From: Enterobacter bugandensis
Lineage (GTDB): Bacteria > Pseudomonadota > Gammaproteobacteria > Enterobacterales > Enterobacteriaceae
Assembly (NCBI RefSeq): GCF_900324475.1
Contig: NZ_LT992502.1
Coordinates: 3,286,001 to 3,350,000 of the forward strand
Length of the DNA: 64,000 nt
Direction: 5' to 3'
Under the pieces are notes generated by a model. It was not told where the DNA came from. It was given only the letters and a program-made list of their open reading frames with translations, and did no database searches. Position 1 is the stretch's first letter. The number at the start of each line of letters is the position of its first letter. The position numbers were made by a program, and so were the translations under genes. Below, piece by piece: positions 30,052-39,695 of this stretch.

Positions 30052-30618
30052 TTACTCAGCCTCTTCCTCTTTTTCCGCTTTGTTTTCCGGCTTAGCGGAT
30101 TCGTTTTTGGCGTTGCGGGTCATCCACAGCGCCAGCGCTTTTAACGAATCCGGCGTGAACTCGTCGCAGCGGGCGGTAATCTCTTCCGGCGTCATCCAGC
30201 AGACTTCGCTCACTTCCTCTTCCTGCAGGGCGAAAGGCCCATGGGAAACGCAGCTAAACAGTCCACCCCAGACGCGGCAATGTTCGTCTTCGAAATAGAA
30301 CTGCCCGTGCTCGGCAAACGGCACCCCGGCGATACCTAACTCTTCTTCCGCTTCACGGCGTGCGGAATCCAGCAGCACTTCATCGGCCTGCACGACGCCG
30401 CCTGCGGTGGCATCAAGCATGCCCGGAAGAAAATCTTTGGTGTCCGTGCGGCGCTGGACCAGAATCTTGCCCATGCCGTCATGCACAACGATGTACGTTG
30501 CACGGTGACGCAGTCGCTCTGCACGCATTTGTTCGCGGCTCGCCTGCGCGATCACTTCATTTTCTTCGCTGACAATGTCAACCCATTCAGTACTTGCCAA
30601 ATGATTCTGCTCCACCAT
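30052..30618 (-). CDS. yfcD: Nudix hydrolase YfcD
   Basis: Predicted pyrophosphohydrolase of unknown substrate with an isopentenyl-diphosphate-isomerase-like Nudix fold. The Nudix box [24 protein letters not shown] (residues about 72-95) is complete with its REAEEE metal-binding core. There are 188 residues against 180 in E. coli; the extra part is a Lys/Glu-rich tail ([13 protein letters not shown]). The ATG at 30618 has AAGG 7 bases upstream. It is monocistronic or read with yfcE. Confidence 0.94.
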   Translation of the reverse strand: MVEQNHLASTEWVDIVSEENEVIAQASREQMRAERLRHRATYIVVHDGMGKILVQRRTDTKDFLPGMLDATAGGVVQADEVLLDSARREAEEELGIAGVPFAEHGQFYFEDEHCRVWGGLFSCVSHGPFALQEEEVSEVCWMTPEEITARCDEFTPDSLKALALWMTRNAKNESAKPENKAEKEEEAE

Positions 30619-30673
30619 CGGGAAACCTTCTCGTCTAAGCGCTCTTTCGGCGCGTTTGCAGTTGTGGTGTAAC

Positions 30674-31225
30674 TTACGGATTAATCGCTACCTGCGCAAT
30701 AACTTGCTGATCATTAAGTGCGATAACGCTCAGGGTATTTCCATCGAGCAGGCCATAGCTCGCAGGATATCCGCCTTTCGGGATGCTGACCGACCCCGGA
30801 TTAAAGTGATAAATCTCACCGCGTTTTTCAGCCACCGGAATATGAGTATGGCCGTAAACCAGGACATCGCCAGCCGCGAGCGCCGGGAGATTATCCGGGC
30901 CGAAAAGGTGTCCGTGGGTAAGAAACAGGCGGCTGTTTTCCAGCAGAACCTGTTGCCATGGCGCGGTAAGGGGAAAATGCAGCAGCATCTGGTCGACTTC
31001 GCTGTCGCAATTACCGCGAACGGCGATAATGCGCGAGGCAAACGGGTTAAGCTTTTCCGCCACCTGCGCCGGGGCATAGCCTTCCGGCAGCGCATTACGC
31101 GGACCATGATTTAACACATCCCCCAGAATCACCAGCCATTGGGCCCCGCTTTGCGAAAACAGAGAAAGCACTCGCTCGGTCGCGGGCAGCGATCCATGGA
31201 TATCTGACGCAAACATCAGTTTCAT
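30674..31225 (-). CDS. yfcE: Metal-dependent phosphodiesterase YfcE
   Basis: Calcineurin-type phosphodiesterase of 183 residues (E. coli 184), active on bis-p-nitrophenyl phosphate in vitro; the physiological substrate is unknown. All metal motifs are visible in order: DIHG (8-11), GDV (about 35), GNCD (about 72), THGH (about 105) and GHTH (about 125). GGGAG lies 6 bases before the ATG. It lies 55 bp upstream of yfcD on the same strand. Confidence 0.95.
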   Translation of the reverse strand: MKLMFASDIHGSLPATERVLSLFSQSGAQWLVILGDVLNHGPRNALPEGYAPAQVAEKLNPFASRIIAVRGNCDSEVDQMLLHFPLTAPWQQVLLENSRLFLTHGHLFGPDNLPALAAGDVLVYGHTHIPVAEKRGEIYHFNPGSVSIPKGGYPASYGLLDGNTLSVIALNDQQVIAQVAINP

Positions 31226-31280
31226 CCGTCACTCCCTGGTAAAAAAACTCCCCTTATCATACCTGAAGCGTCAGGGCTTA

Positions 31281-32003
<723 letters not shown>

Positions 32004-32065
32004 TTACAACAAGCACCTATACTCATTTGTCATGGCACCACTATTTGCATGGACAGGAGTTGAGA

Positions 32066-32695
32066 ATGATTGACCTTTATTACGCCCCTACCCCAAACGG
32101 CCACAAGATCACCCTCTTTCTCGAAGAAGCCGAACTGGATTACAGAATCATCCGCGTGGATATCAGCAAAGGCGAACAGTTCAACCCTGTGTTTTTGGCT
32201 ATCTCGCCCAACAATAAAATTCCGGCCATTATTGATAGCCAGCCGGCGGACGGAGGCAGGCCGTTAAGCCTGTTTGAATCCGGTGAAATTTTGCTTTATC
32301 TGGCAGAGAAAACCGGCAAGCTGCTGAGCGGTGAACTGCGCGAGCGTCACCACACTCTGCAGTGGCTTTTCTGGCAGTCAAGCGGCTTTGGGCCGATGCT
32401 GGGGCAGAACCACCACTTCACCGCCTTCGCGCCGCAGACTATTCCTTACGCCATTGAGCGATATCAGGTTGAAACCCAGCGTCTTTACGGCGTTCTGAAC
32501 CAGCGGCTGGAGAAAACGCCGTGGCTCGGGGGCGACCATTACAGCATTGCCGATATCGCCTGCTGGCCGTGGGTAAATACGCATGATAAACACCGGATTG
32601 ACTTAGCGTCTTACCCGGCGGTGAACAACTGGTTTGAGCGTATCCGGACCCGCCCAGCCACCGAACGCGCAATGCAAAAAATCCAGCAGGTTTAA
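32066..32695 (+). CDS. yfcG: GSH-dependent disulfide-bond oxidoreductase YfcG
   Basis: Nu-class glutathione transferase that reduces disulfides using bound GSSG/2 GSH. It has 209 residues (E. coli 215). The nu-class N-terminus YYAPTPNGHKI with the Thr-Pro-Asn turn is present, as is LFESGEILLYLAEK. AGGAG lies 6 bases before the ATG at 32066; the longer frame lacks a site. It is divergent from yfcF across 140 bp. Confidence 0.94.
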   Translation: MIDLYYAPTPNGHKITLFLEEAELDYRIIRVDISKGEQFNPVFLAISPNNKIPAIIDSQPADGGRPLSLFESGEILLYLAEKTGKLLSGELRERHHTLQWLFWQSSGFGPMLGQNHHFTAFAPQTIPYAIERYQVETQRLYGVLNQRLEKTPWLGGDHYSIADIACWPWVNTHDKHRIDLASYPAVNNWFERIRTRPATERAMQKIQQV

Positions 32696-32770
32696 TCACC
32701 TATGAGGCTGGGTGGCTGAGAGGCTCTCATGTATTATGGGCGGGAAATACTGACACGGAGAAGACCTGCA

Positions 32771-33139
32771 ATGTCACAGCCAGACGCTATTATTCGTATA
32801 AAAAATTTACGCTTGCGCACGTTCATTGGTATCAAAGAGGAAGAGATTGCCAACCGTCAGGATATTGTCATTAATGTGGTGATTCACTACCCGGCAGACA
32901 AAGCGCGGGCCAGTGAAGACATCAATGACGCGCTGAACTATCGCACGATCACTAAAAACATCATCCAGTACGTGGAAAACAACCGCTTCTCTCTGCTGGA
33001 AAAATTAACCCAGGATGTGCTCGATATCGCACGCGATCATCACTGGGTCACTTATGCTGAAGTAGAGATCGATAAACTTCACGCCCTGCGCTATGCCGAC
33101 TCCGTCTCCATGACGTTAAGCTGGCGACGCCAGGCGTAA
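32771..33139 (+). CDS. folX: Dihydroneopterin triphosphate 2'-epimerase FolX
   Basis: Epimerase of the FolB/FolX tunnelling fold that converts 7,8-dihydroneopterin triphosphate to the monapterin isomer for tetrahydromonapterin. It has 122 residues (E. coli 120). Conserved segments are [28 protein letters not shown] and the catalytic Lys in [13 protein letters not shown]. The start at 32771 ([12 protein letters not shown]) matches E. coli; an upstream frame extension does not. yfcH follows 13 bp later in the same unit. Confidence 0.95.
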   Translation: MSQPDAIIRIKNLRLRTFIGIKEEEIANRQDIVINVVIHYPADKARASEDINDALNYRTITKNIIQYVENNRFSLLEKLTQDVLDIARDHHWVTYAEVEIDKLHALRYADSVSMTLSWRRQA

Positions 33140-33152
33140 ACCTGGAGGTTGT

Positions 33153-34046
33153 ATGAAGATTCTGCTGACCGGCGGTACAGGCCTGATTGGGCGCCATCTC
33201 ATTGCGCGTTTGCAGGCGCTGCATCACGACATTACCGTAGTGACCCGCAGCCCGGAAAAAGCGCGCCAGGTGCTGGGCGCGGGGGTCGATATCTGGAAAG
33301 GGCTGGCCGATCGGCAGAATCTGGACGGCTTCGACGCCGTCATCAACCTTGCGGGTGAACCCATCGCCGATAAGCGCTGGACCGAAGAGCAGAAACAGCG
33401 GTTGTGCAGCAGCCGCTGGAACATCACCGAGAAGCTGGTTGAGCTGATTCGCAACAGCCAGACCCCGCCGTCGGTGCTGATTTCAGGCTCTGCGACGGGC
33501 TATTACGGCGATCTTGGCGAAGTGGTGGTGACCGAGGAAGAGCCGCCCCACAACGAGTTCACCCATAAACTCTGCGCCCAGTGGGAGCGCATCGCCTGCG
33601 CGGCGCAAAGCGATCGTACCCGCGTCTGCCTGCTGCGTACCGGCGTGGTGCTTGCGCCGAAAGGCGGCATTCTGGGTAAAATGCTTCCGCCCTTCAGGCT
33701 GGGGCTCGGCGGGCCGATCGGCAACGGGCGACAGTACCTGGCCTGGATCCATATCGACGATATGGTGAACGGCATTATCTGGCTGCTGGATAACGATCTG
33801 CGCGGGCCGTTTAACATGGTTGCGCCGTATCCGGTGCGAAATGAACAGTTTGCCCACGCGCTGGGGCATGCCCTGCATCGCCCGGCGATATTACGCGTGC
33901 CTGCGACGGCAATTCGCCTGTTGATGGGCGAAGCGTCCGTGCTGGTGCTGGGCGGTCAGCGCGCGCTGCCAAAACGGCTGGAAGCGGCGGGGTTTGCGTT
34001 TCGCTGGTATGACTTAGAAGAGGCACTGGGGGATGTGGTACGCTGA
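33153..34046 (+). CDS. yfcH: Atypical SDR / epimerase-family protein YfcH
   Basis: NAD(P)-binding Rossmann protein of the SDR39U1 group; the reaction is unknown. It has 297 residues as E. coli YfcH. The nucleotide-binding loop [10 protein letters not shown] is at 7-16, a modified active site [10 protein letters not shown] lies near 110, and the C-terminal DUF1731 region ([16 protein letters not shown]) closes the protein. GGAGG lies 4 bases before the ATG. It follows folX by 13 bp, so co-transcription is likely. Confidence 0.94.
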   Translation: MKILLTGGTGLIGRHLIARLQALHHDITVVTRSPEKARQVLGAGVDIWKGLADRQNLDGFDAVINLAGEPIADKRWTEEQKQRLCSSRWNITEKLVELIRNSQTPPSVLISGSATGYYGDLGEVVVTEEEPPHNEFTHKLCAQWERIACAAQSDRTRVCLLRTGVVLAPKGGILGKMLPPFRLGLGGPIGNGRQYLAWIHIDDMVNGIIWLLDNDLRGPFNMVAPYPVRNEQFAHALGHALHRPAILRVPATAIRLLMGEASVLVLGGQRALPKRLEAAGFAFRWYDLEEALGDVVR

Positions 34047-34090
34047 ATATGTTACAGTGATACGCCATGTTCCGATGAAATGGCGTAACA

Positions 34091-34600
34091 ATGGCAACCA
34101 TCACAACTCCCCGGCTTCACCTCACCCCTTTCGAACCCTCTGACTGGGCGTTCTTCCGTTCGCTGCGCGAAAACCGCGATATTATGCGCTATATGGCCGC
34201 GATTGCGCCTGAGAAAGAGACCCGACGCGTGTTTGCCGCACGCCTGATGGCGGAGCATGTCTTCGTGATCCGCTTTCTGAATGAAGATACGCCGCTGGGC
34301 GATATTGGCCTGCAAATCAGTCCTGAGAATCGTGAAGAGGCGGATATCGGTTATACGGTTGTGCCTGCCGCGCAGGGAAAAGGCATCGCCAGCGAAGCGC
34401 TGCGCGCGGTGTGTGATTATGCGTTCAACCAGACCGGCGTGAAGGCGATTAATGCGTACGTACTGGCGGACAACGGCGGGTCAGTGCGGGTGCTGGAGAA
34501 AGCGGGATTTGTGCGCACTCAGGTGCTGGAAAAAGCGTATGAGATTGATGGCGTGCGGTATGACGACTGGGTGTATCGCCTGGAGTGTGGTGCGGCCTGA
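34091..34600 (+). CDS. GNAT-family N-acetyltransferase (RimJ/RimL-like)
   Basis: Acetyl-CoA-dependent N-acyltransferase of 169 residues; the target is unknown. The acetyl-CoA loop is visible as VVPAAQGKGIASEALRAV (about 92-110, Q/RxxGxG/A). The N-terminus TTPRLHLTPFEPSDW and the C-terminal NGGSVRVLEKAGFVR are typical of the RimJ/RimL group. No strong ribosome-binding site is seen. E. coli K-12 has no such gene here; it has rpnB (yfcI) between yfcH and hisP, which is absent. A REP pair follows. Confidence 0.85.
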   Translation: MATITTPRLHLTPFEPSDWAFFRSLRENRDIMRYMAAIAPEKETRRVFAARLMAEHVFVIRFLNEDTPLGDIGLQISPENREEADIGYTVVPAAQGKGIASEALRAVCDYAFNQTGVKAINAYVLADNGGSVRVLEKAGFVRTQVLEKAYEIDGVRYDDWVYRLECGAA

Positions 34601-34602
34601 AT

Positions 34603-34668
34603 GCCGGGCGGCACTGCGTTTGCCCGGCCTGGGGTTTTGTAGGCCCGGTAAGCGAAGCGTCACCGGGC
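34603..34668 (+). repeat. Pair of inverted REP elements
   Basis: GCCGGGCGGCACTGCG...CCCGGCCT (34603-34630) faces TAGGCCCGGTAAGCGAAGCG...ACCGGGC (34640-34668). They sit between the convergent GNAT gene and hisP. Confidence 0.85.
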
Positions 34669-34699
34669 GATTGGGCTGCACTGCGGGCTGATGCCCTCT

Positions 34700-35476
34700 T
34701 TATTTCAGAGATCCTTTAAGGAACTGCTGCAAACGCGGGCTTTGCGGGTTCGCCAGCACCTCGTCCGGGTGCCCCTGTTCTTCAATTTTCCCCTGATGCA
34801 GGAAAATCACGTGGTTCGAGACGTTACGGGCGAAGCCCATCTCGTGCGTCACCACCACCATCGTTTTGCCCTCTTCGGCCAGCTTCTGCATGATGCGCAG
34901 CACTTCGCCGACGAGTTCCGGGTCCAGCGCGGAGGTCGGTTCGTCGAACAGCAGCACTTCCGGCTCCATCGCCAGCGCGCGGGCGATGGAGACACGCTGC
35001 TGCTGGCCGCCGGAGAGGTGTACCGGATACTTCATCTGCTGGCGCTCATCGATCCCCACTTTCGCCAGGTATTTCACCGCGCGTTCCCGGGCTTCCTGCT
35101 TGCTTAGGCCGAGCACCTGAACCGGCGCTTCCATCACGTTCTCCAGCACCGTCATGTGGCTCCAGAGGTTGAAATGCTGGAACACCATCGTCAGGCGCGT
35201 ACGCAGCAGGCGCAGCTGATTCTTATCCGCCACCTTCAGCTGGCCGTCTTTGTCACGCACCAGGTTGATGTTCTGCCCGCTCACCACAATCGAGCCTTCG
35301 CTCGGCTTTTCGAGGAAGTTAATGCAGCGCAGGAAGGTACTTTTACCCGAGCCGGATGAACCGATGATACTGATTACGTCGCCTGCGTTAGCCTGCAGCG
35401 ACACCCCTTTCAGCACTTCATGTTCGCCGTAGCGTTTGTGCAAATCAATAACGTTTAATTTGTTCTCAGCCATCAT
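34700..35476 (-). CDS. hisP: Histidine / lysine-arginine-ornithine ABC transporter ATP-binding protein
   Basis: ATPase of the HisJQMP-ArgT importer, acting on the cytoplasmic face as a dimer. It has 258 residues, as in Salmonella. Walker A is [11 protein letters not shown] (near 38-46), the signature is LSGGQQQR, Walker B is VLLFDEP followed by TSALDPE, and the switch His is in VVVTHEM. It lies 5 bp behind hisM at the end of the operon. REP elements follow. Confidence 0.97.
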   Translation of the reverse strand: MMAENKLNVIDLHKRYGEHEVLKGVSLQANAGDVISIIGSSGSGKSTFLRCINFLEKPSEGSIVVSGQNINLVRDKDGQLKVADKNQLRLLRTRLTMVFQHFNLWSHMTVLENVMEAPVQVLGLSKQEARERAVKYLAKVGIDERQQMKYPVHLSGGQQQRVSIARALAMEPEVLLFDEPTSALDPELVGEVLRIMQKLAEEGKTMVVVTHEMGFARNVSNHVIFLHQGKIEEQGHPDEVLANPQSPRLQQFLKGSLK

Positions 35477-35481
35477 CTTTC

Positions 35482-36198
35482 TCAGTGCGTCGAAGAAGGT
35501 TTTATATGCTGCAGCCAGCGTTTTTCAGCCTTACGGAACAGGCTAATCAGAACATAAGAGATAATTAAATAGAGCACCGCCGCAATGCCAAACGCGGTAA
35601 ACGGCTGATAGGTCGCGGAGTTGATATCGCGCGCGATTTTGAGCAGGTCCGGCACCGTGGCGGTAAAGGCGAGCGCGGTGGAGTGCAGCATCAAAATCAC
35701 TTCGTTGCTGTAGGCCGGTAACGCAATGCGCAGCGCCGACGGCAGAATAATGCAGCGGTAAAGCTTCACCGAGGAGAAGCCGTACGCGCGCGCGGCCTCG
35801 ATCTCACCGTGCGGCACGGAACGAATGGCCCCGGCGAAAATCTCGGTGGTATAGGCGCAGGTATTGAGCGTTAGCGCCAGCACCGTACAGTTCAGCCCAC
35901 TGCGGAAGAACGCATTCAGCATTTCCGTGCCTTTTACGATCTCCAGCGTATACATCCCCGAATAGAACACCAGCAGCTGCACGTACAGCGGCGTGCCGCG
36001 AAACACATAGGTAAACAGCCAAATCGGGAACTGAATAAATTTATTGTTTGACACGCGACCGATGGCGAGAAACACCGCCAGAATGCCGCCCATCACCACG
36101 GAAGAAATCAGCAGCCAGAGCGTGATCGCCACGCCGGTAAAGCGGTAGCCATCCGTCCACAGCAGGGATTTCCAGTATTCCTGAATAATCTCAATCAC
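35482..36198 (-). CDS. hisM: Histidine ABC transporter permease HisM
   Basis: Membrane half-channel of the HisQM heterodimer with 238 residues and five helices. The EAA loop that docks HisP is visible as [25 protein letters not shown]. It overlaps the hisQ stop by 4 bases, so HisQ and HisM are probably made in equal amounts. HisM is homologous to HisQ, reflecting an old duplication. Confidence 0.97.
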   Translation of the reverse strand: MIEIIQEYWKSLLWTDGYRFTGVAITLWLLISSVVMGGILAVFLAIGRVSNNKFIQFPIWLFTYVFRGTPLYVQLLVFYSGMYTLEIVKGTEMLNAFFRSGLNCTVLALTLNTCAYTTEIFAGAIRSVPHGEIEAARAYGFSSVKLYRCIILPSALRIALPAYSNEVILMLHSTALAFTATVPDLLKIARDINSATYQPFTAFGIAAVLYLIISYVLISLFRKAEKRWLQHIKPSSTH

Positions 36199-36881
36199 AG
36201 GTCAGCCCTCTTCACACCCACGGAGTAGCGACGCTCGAGCAGAAGCAGCACACCATTGGAGACGGTCGTAAAGACCAGATAGATCGCGCCGCAGACCACC
36301 GCAAAGTAGAACGGCTCCCAGGTGCTCTTGCCCGCCAGCTGAGTCGCTTTCACGACGTCTTCCAGACCGAGCAGCGAGACCAGCGCCGTCGCTTTGAGGA
36401 TAACCTGCCAGTTGTTACCGATGCCCGGCAGCGCATAGCGCATCATGGCCGGGAACATAATCCGGCGAAACGTTTGTGAAGAGGTAAAACCAAATGCGGT
36501 TGCCGCTTCAATGTGTCCTCTGGGAACCGCCATATAAGCGCCACGGAAGGTTTCCGTGAAGTAGGCACCGTAGATAAAACCGAGGGTGATAATACCGGCC
36601 ACCATCGGGTCGATATCAATTTGTCCCATGCCCATCGCATCCGTCACGCTGTTCAGGGCAATCTGCAGGCCGTAAAAAATAAGCAGCATCAGCACCAGAT
36701 CGGGTACGCCGCGAATGAGCGTGGTATAGCCTTCGAAAATGAGCGCCAGCGGTTTGTTAGCCGAAAGCTTCGCCCCTGCGCCCGCCAGACCTATCAGCAC
36801 CGCCAGCACCACGGAGCTGATAGCCAGCTCAAGGGTGACAAGCGCGCCCTGTAAAATAACGCCAGAAAATCCGTACAGCAT
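36195..36881 (-). CDS. hisQ: Histidine ABC transporter permease HisQ
   Basis: Partner permease of HisM with 228 residues and five helices. Its EAA loop reads HIEAATAFGFTSSQTFRRIMFPAM. The gene is separated from hisJ by 87 bp with a strong GC hairpin, the point where binding protein and membrane-complex expression diverge in enterobacteria. Confidence 0.97.
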   Translation of the reverse strand: MLYGFSGVILQGALVTLELAISSVVLAVLIGLAGAGAKLSANKPLALIFEGYTTLIRGVPDLVLMLLIFYGLQIALNSVTDAMGMGQIDIDPMVAGIITLGFIYGAYFTETFRGAYMAVPRGHIEAATAFGFTSSQTFRRIMFPAMMRYALPGIGNNWQVILKATALVSLLGLEDVVKATQLAGKSTWEPFYFAVVCGAIYLVFTTVSNGVLLLLERRYSVGVKRADL

Positions 36882-36924
36882 ACCGCGAGCCCTGTCGTAT
36901 CGTGAGTGGTAAACCGTGTCTTAT

Positions 36925-36945
36925 CCCCTCCCCCAGCGGGAGGGG
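36925..36945 (-). terminator. GC-rich hairpin between hisJ and hisQ
   Basis: CCCCTCCC (36925-36932) pairs with GGGAGGGG (36938-36945) around CCAGC. It lies 23 bases after the hisJ stop. On the minus strand it is followed by ATAAGACACGG rather than a T-run, so an mRNA-stabilising or attenuating hairpin fits better than a full stop. It stands where Salmonella and E. coli carry REP elements. Confidence 0.65.
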
Positions 36946-36968
36946 CCGCACGTTATTTGACGGAGCGA

Positions 36969-37751
36969 TTAGCCGCCGTACACATTGAAATCGAAGTACT
37001 TTTTCGCCAGCTTGTCGTAGGTACCGTCAGCGCGCATTTCAGCAAACGCTTTGTTCAGCGCCTCACGCAGTTCGTTGTCTTCCTTACGCAGGCCCATACC
37101 GGTACCCACGCCAAAGAGCTTCTCGTCCTTAATGGACGGACCGCCGAACTTGTAATCTTTGCCTACCGGCTGCTTCAGGAAACCTTCGCTTGCCGCGACT
37201 TCATCCTGGAATGCCGCATCAATACGGCCTGCCGTCAGGTCTGCGTAAATATTTTCCTGGCCCTGATAGGAGACGATTTCGATCCCCTTCGGCGCCCAGT
37301 GTTCGTTACCGTAGGTTTCCTGCGTGGTGCCCTGCAGCACGCCTACGCGTTTCCCCTTCAGCGACTCGAGGGTCGGTTGAATGTCAGAAGACTTAGCCAC
37401 TACCAGACGTGAATCGGCCGCATAGAGCTTGTCGGTGAAGGCAATCTCCTGCTGACGTTTCTCGGTGATGGAAAGCGAGGACATAATCACGTCTATTTTT
37501 TTTGCTTTCAGTGAAGGGATCAGCGCATCCAGCGGGTTCTCTACATAAGTACACTGTGCTTTGATGCGTTTGCACAGCTCATTGGCCAGATCGATGTCAA
37601 AACCCACCAGTTCACCCTTTGAATTCTTCGATTCAAACGGCGCGTAGGTTGGATCGGTGCCAATACGAATTTTCTGCGGAATGGCTGCGAAGGCCGCGGT
37701 GGCGCTGGAAAAGGCCAGTACCAGAGATAATGACAACACGAGTTTTTTCAT
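36969..37751 (-). CDS. hisJ: Histidine-binding periplasmic protein
   Basis: Periplasmic receptor that delivers histidine to HisQMP. The ATG at 37751 gives 260 residues, as in E. coli, with a classical signal peptide ([22 protein letters not shown]) cleaved before [13 protein letters not shown] lies upstream; a TTG five codons earlier is in the untranslated leader. The SBP_bac_3 fold shows [26 protein letters not shown] and [15 protein letters not shown]. It is a tandem paralogue of argT. A 12-bp inverted repeat lies upstream. Confidence 0.97.
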   Translation of the reverse strand: MKKLVLSLSLVLAFSSATAAFAAIPQKIRIGTDPTYAPFESKNSKGELVGFDIDLANELCKRIKAQCTYVENPLDALIPSLKAKKIDVIMSSLSITEKRQQEIAFTDKLYAADSRLVVAKSSDIQPTLESLKGKRVGVLQGTTQETYGNEHWAPKGIEIVSYQGQENIYADLTAGRIDAAFQDEVAASEGFLKQPVGKDYKFGGPSIKDEKLFGVGTGMGLRKEDNELREALNKAFAEMRADGTYDKLAKKYFDFNVYGG

Positions 37752-37868
37752 ATTTGTCCTCAACAAACTGTCTTCATACGGTTTTTTTACGACGACGGGG
37801 TGGGGTTAATGTGCCATTAATCCACGCTGTCAGGCAAAGAATAATGCCTTTCAGACGGGAAATTTTGC

Positions 37869-37874
37869 ATTATA
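37869..37874 (-). promoter_or_regulatory. Candidate -10 box for hisJ
   Basis: TATAAT on the minus strand (reads ATTATA on plus), 118 bases before the hisJ start codon. No good -35 is visible at 16-18 bp, so activation would be needed. The 12-bp inverted repeat at 37901-37929 lies just upstream of it. Confidence 0.4.
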
Positions 37875-37900
37875 AATGCTTAAGTATGCACGTAGCGACC

Positions 37901-37929
37901 CAATATGGTGCACAAATTGCACCATATTG
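37901..37929. repeat. Perfect 12-bp inverted repeat between argT and hisJ
   Basis: CAATATGGTGCA (37901-37912) and TGCACCATATTG (37918-37929) are exact inverted copies around CAAAT. It lies 36 bases past the argT stop and 27-60 bases upstream of a TATAAT for hisJ. There is no T-run on either side, so it is not an ordinary terminator. It may be an operator or a 3' mRNA hairpin of argT. Confidence 0.75.
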
Positions 37930-37964
37930 AATCATCCACATCCGCGACGCACCACGCTGGTGCG

Positions 37965-38747
37965 TTAGTCACCGTAGACGTTGAAGTCGAAGTATTTCTT
38001 CGCCAGTTTGTCGTAGGTACCGTCTTTGCGCAGCTCCGTGAATGCTTTGTCAAAGGCGGCTTTCAGCTCTTTATCGTCCTTACGCAGGCCGATGCCGGTG
38101 CCGTCACCAAAGTATTTTTTGTCTTTCACGGACGGGCCCGCAAAGGCGTAATCTTTACCGGCCGGCTGCTTCAGGAAGCCTTCGCTCGCCGCGACTTCAT
38201 CCTGGAACGCGGCATCCAGACGGCCTGCCGCCAGGTCAGAGTAGATCAGATCCTGGTTCTGGTAAGCCACCACGTCGACGCCCTTCTCGCGCCAGTTGGC
38301 ATTCGCGTAACCTTCCTGGGTCGAGCCCTGGAGCACGCCCACATGCTTGCCTTTCAGCGAGTCGATGGTCGGCTGGATCGGGGAACCTTTCGCGGCAATC
38401 AGACGCGAATCCGCAGCGTAGAGCTTGTCGGAGAAGGCAATCTCCTGCTGGCGTTTTTCGGTGATGGAGAGAGAAGAGATAATGGCGTCGATTTTCTTTG
38501 CCTTCAGCGACGGGATTAACGCGTCGAAGTCGCTGCCCACCCATGTGCATTTCACTTCCATACGTTTGCACATTTCATTTCCCAGATCGATATCAAACCC
38601 CACGAAATCGCCTTTCGCATCCTTGGAAGAGAATGGCGCGTAGGTTGCGTCTGTACCGATACGAACCGTCTGTGGAAGCGCTGCGTAGCTACCTGCCGCC
38701 GCACTTAACCCCACCAGCAAAGACAGAGCCAGAACCGTCTTCTTCAT
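37965..38747 (-). CDS. argT: Lysine/arginine/ornithine-binding periplasmic protein
   Basis: LAO receptor that uses the same HisQMP membrane complex as HisJ. The ATG at 38747 gives 260 residues, as in E. coli, with signal peptide [22 protein letters not shown]. Binding-domain segments match His[57 protein letters not shown] lies 8 bases upstream. Nitrogen control is supported by a sigma-54 type promoter 67-82 bases before the start codon. Confidence 0.97.
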   Translation of the reverse strand: MKKTVLALSLLVGLSAAAGSYAALPQTVRIGTDATYAPFSSKDAKGDFVGFDIDLGNEMCKRMEVKCTWVGSDFDALIPSLKAKKIDAIISSLSITEKRQQEIAFSDKLYAADSRLIAAKGSPIQPTIDSLKGKHVGVLQGSTQEGYANANWREKGVDVVAYQNQDLIYSDLAAGRLDAAFQDEVAASEGFLKQPAGKDYAFAGPSVKDKKYFGDGTGIGLRKDDKELKAAFDKAFTELRKDGTYDKLAKKYFDFNVYGD

Positions 38748-38813
38748 ACATTTACCCTCAAGTACCGTGATTTTATTATGTATTGTGTTGTGTGTTGTGT
38801 TGCAGGCTTCTCT

Positions 38814-38829
38814 TGCAGGTCTTATGCCA
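38814..38829 (-). promoter_or_regulatory. Sigma-54 type promoter of argT
   Basis: TGGCATAAGACCTGCA on the minus strand has GG at -24 and GC at -12 with the required spacing (consensus TGGCAC-N5-TTGCA). argT is a known nitrogen-regulated gene in Salmonella and E. coli, so this is very probably its RpoN promoter, with transcription starting near 38803. I found no clear pair of NtrC sites upstream. Confidence 0.75.
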
Positions 38830-38984
38830 CATTGCCGTCTGGTCAAAAGTTCGACGTTAAATATGTTAATAAAACGTTGCGATATTGCCTTAATGGTGAA
38901 AGATAGCAGGTCTGCCGAACGAACCGGAAAGAGAAAAAGGGAAAAAGCGAATTAAATGTCGAGGATATGATCGCCGTTGCATAA

Positions 38985-39003
38985 TTGCCCTGAAACAGGG
39001 CAA
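38985..39003 (-). terminator. Hairpin after ubiX
   Basis: TTGCCCTG (38985-38992) pairs with CAGGGCAA (38996-39003) around AAA, 34 bases past the ubiX stop. The T-run that follows on the minus strand is short (TTAT), so termination may be weak. Confidence 0.6.
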
Positions 39004-39037
39004 CGTCTCTTTTCATGCACAGCATTTGTGCACAGAA

Positions 39038-39607
39038 TCAGGCTCCCTGCCAGCGGGTGAAGAGGTCTTCGGGCAGGTCGATGTCAAACTGATCCAGCAC
39101 GCGATTGACGGTCTGATTAATCACATCGTCCAGCGACTGCGGTCGGTGATAGAACGCCGGCACCGGCGGCATGATCACCGCGCCCAGTTCGGCGGCCTGG
39201 GTCATGAGGCGCAGATGGCCCAGGTGCAGCGGCGTTTCCCGCACGCAGAGCACCAGCGGGCGGCGCTCCTTCAGCACCACGTCCGCCGCGCGCGTTACCA
39301 GCGTGTCGGTATAGCTGTTCACAATCCCGGAGAGCGTTTTGATTGAACAGGGCAGGATCACCATACCGGCGGTTTTAAACGAGCCTGAGGAGATGCTGGC
39401 GGCGATATCGCGGGCATCGTGAACCACGTCCGCCATCGCCTGGACATCGCGCAGGGAGAGATCCGTTTCAAGGGAGAGGGTTTGCCGCGCCGCCTGGCTC
39501 GTCACCAGATGCGTTTCCACTTCTGCCACGTTACGCAAAACCTGTAGCAGGCGTACGCCGTAAATCGCGCCGCTGGCACCGCTGATGCCTATTATGAGTC
39601 GTTTCAT
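39038..39607 (-). CDS. ubiX: Flavin prenyltransferase UbiX
   Basis: Makes prenylated FMN from FMN and dimethylallyl phosphate, the cofactor of the UbiD decarboxylase in ubiquinone synthesis. The start at 39607 (MKRLIIGISGASGAIYGVRL) gives 189 residues, as in E. coli; a longer in-frame extension does not align. FMN-binding GISGASG and the CSIKTLSGI segment are present. It is the last gene of the cvpA-purF-ubiX unit and is separated from purF by 88 bp with a hairpin. Confidence 0.96.
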   Translation of the reverse strand: MKRLIIGISGASGAIYGVRLLQVLRNVAEVETHLVTSQAARQTLSLETDLSLRDVQAMADVVHDARDIAASISSGSFKTAGMVILPCSIKTLSGIVNSYTDTLVTRAADVVLKERRPLVLCVRETPLHLGHLRLMTQAAELGAVIMPPVPAFYHRPQSLDDVINQTVNRVLDQFDIDLPEDLFTRWQGA

Positions 39608-39664
39608 GATTTCGCCCTTGCTGAATTCTGGGCTGACTGTGCAGGATTTTGCGGGGAGTTGCAA

Positions 39665-39684
39665 GTGAGGGCGAGCGCCCTCAC
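39665..39684 (-). repeat. Hairpin between purF and ubiX
   Basis: GTGAGGGC (39665-39672) pairs exactly with GCCCTCAC (39677-39684) around GAGC; flanking GCA and TGC extend the stem past a mismatch. No T-run follows. It probably sets the ratio of purF to ubiX mRNA. Confidence 0.6.
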
Positions 39685-39695
39685 CTGCGGAGACA

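Noticed and set aside
37901..37929. Reading the hisJ upstream repeat as an NtrC site
   Set aside because: The half-sites face the wrong way compared with the NtrC consensus, so I left it unassigned.
38767..38955. 62-codon frame upstream of argT on the plus strand, beginning with a hydrophobic stretch
   Set aside because: The hydrophobic residues come from the GT-repeat; it crosses the argT sigma-54 promoter and lacks a ribosome-binding site.
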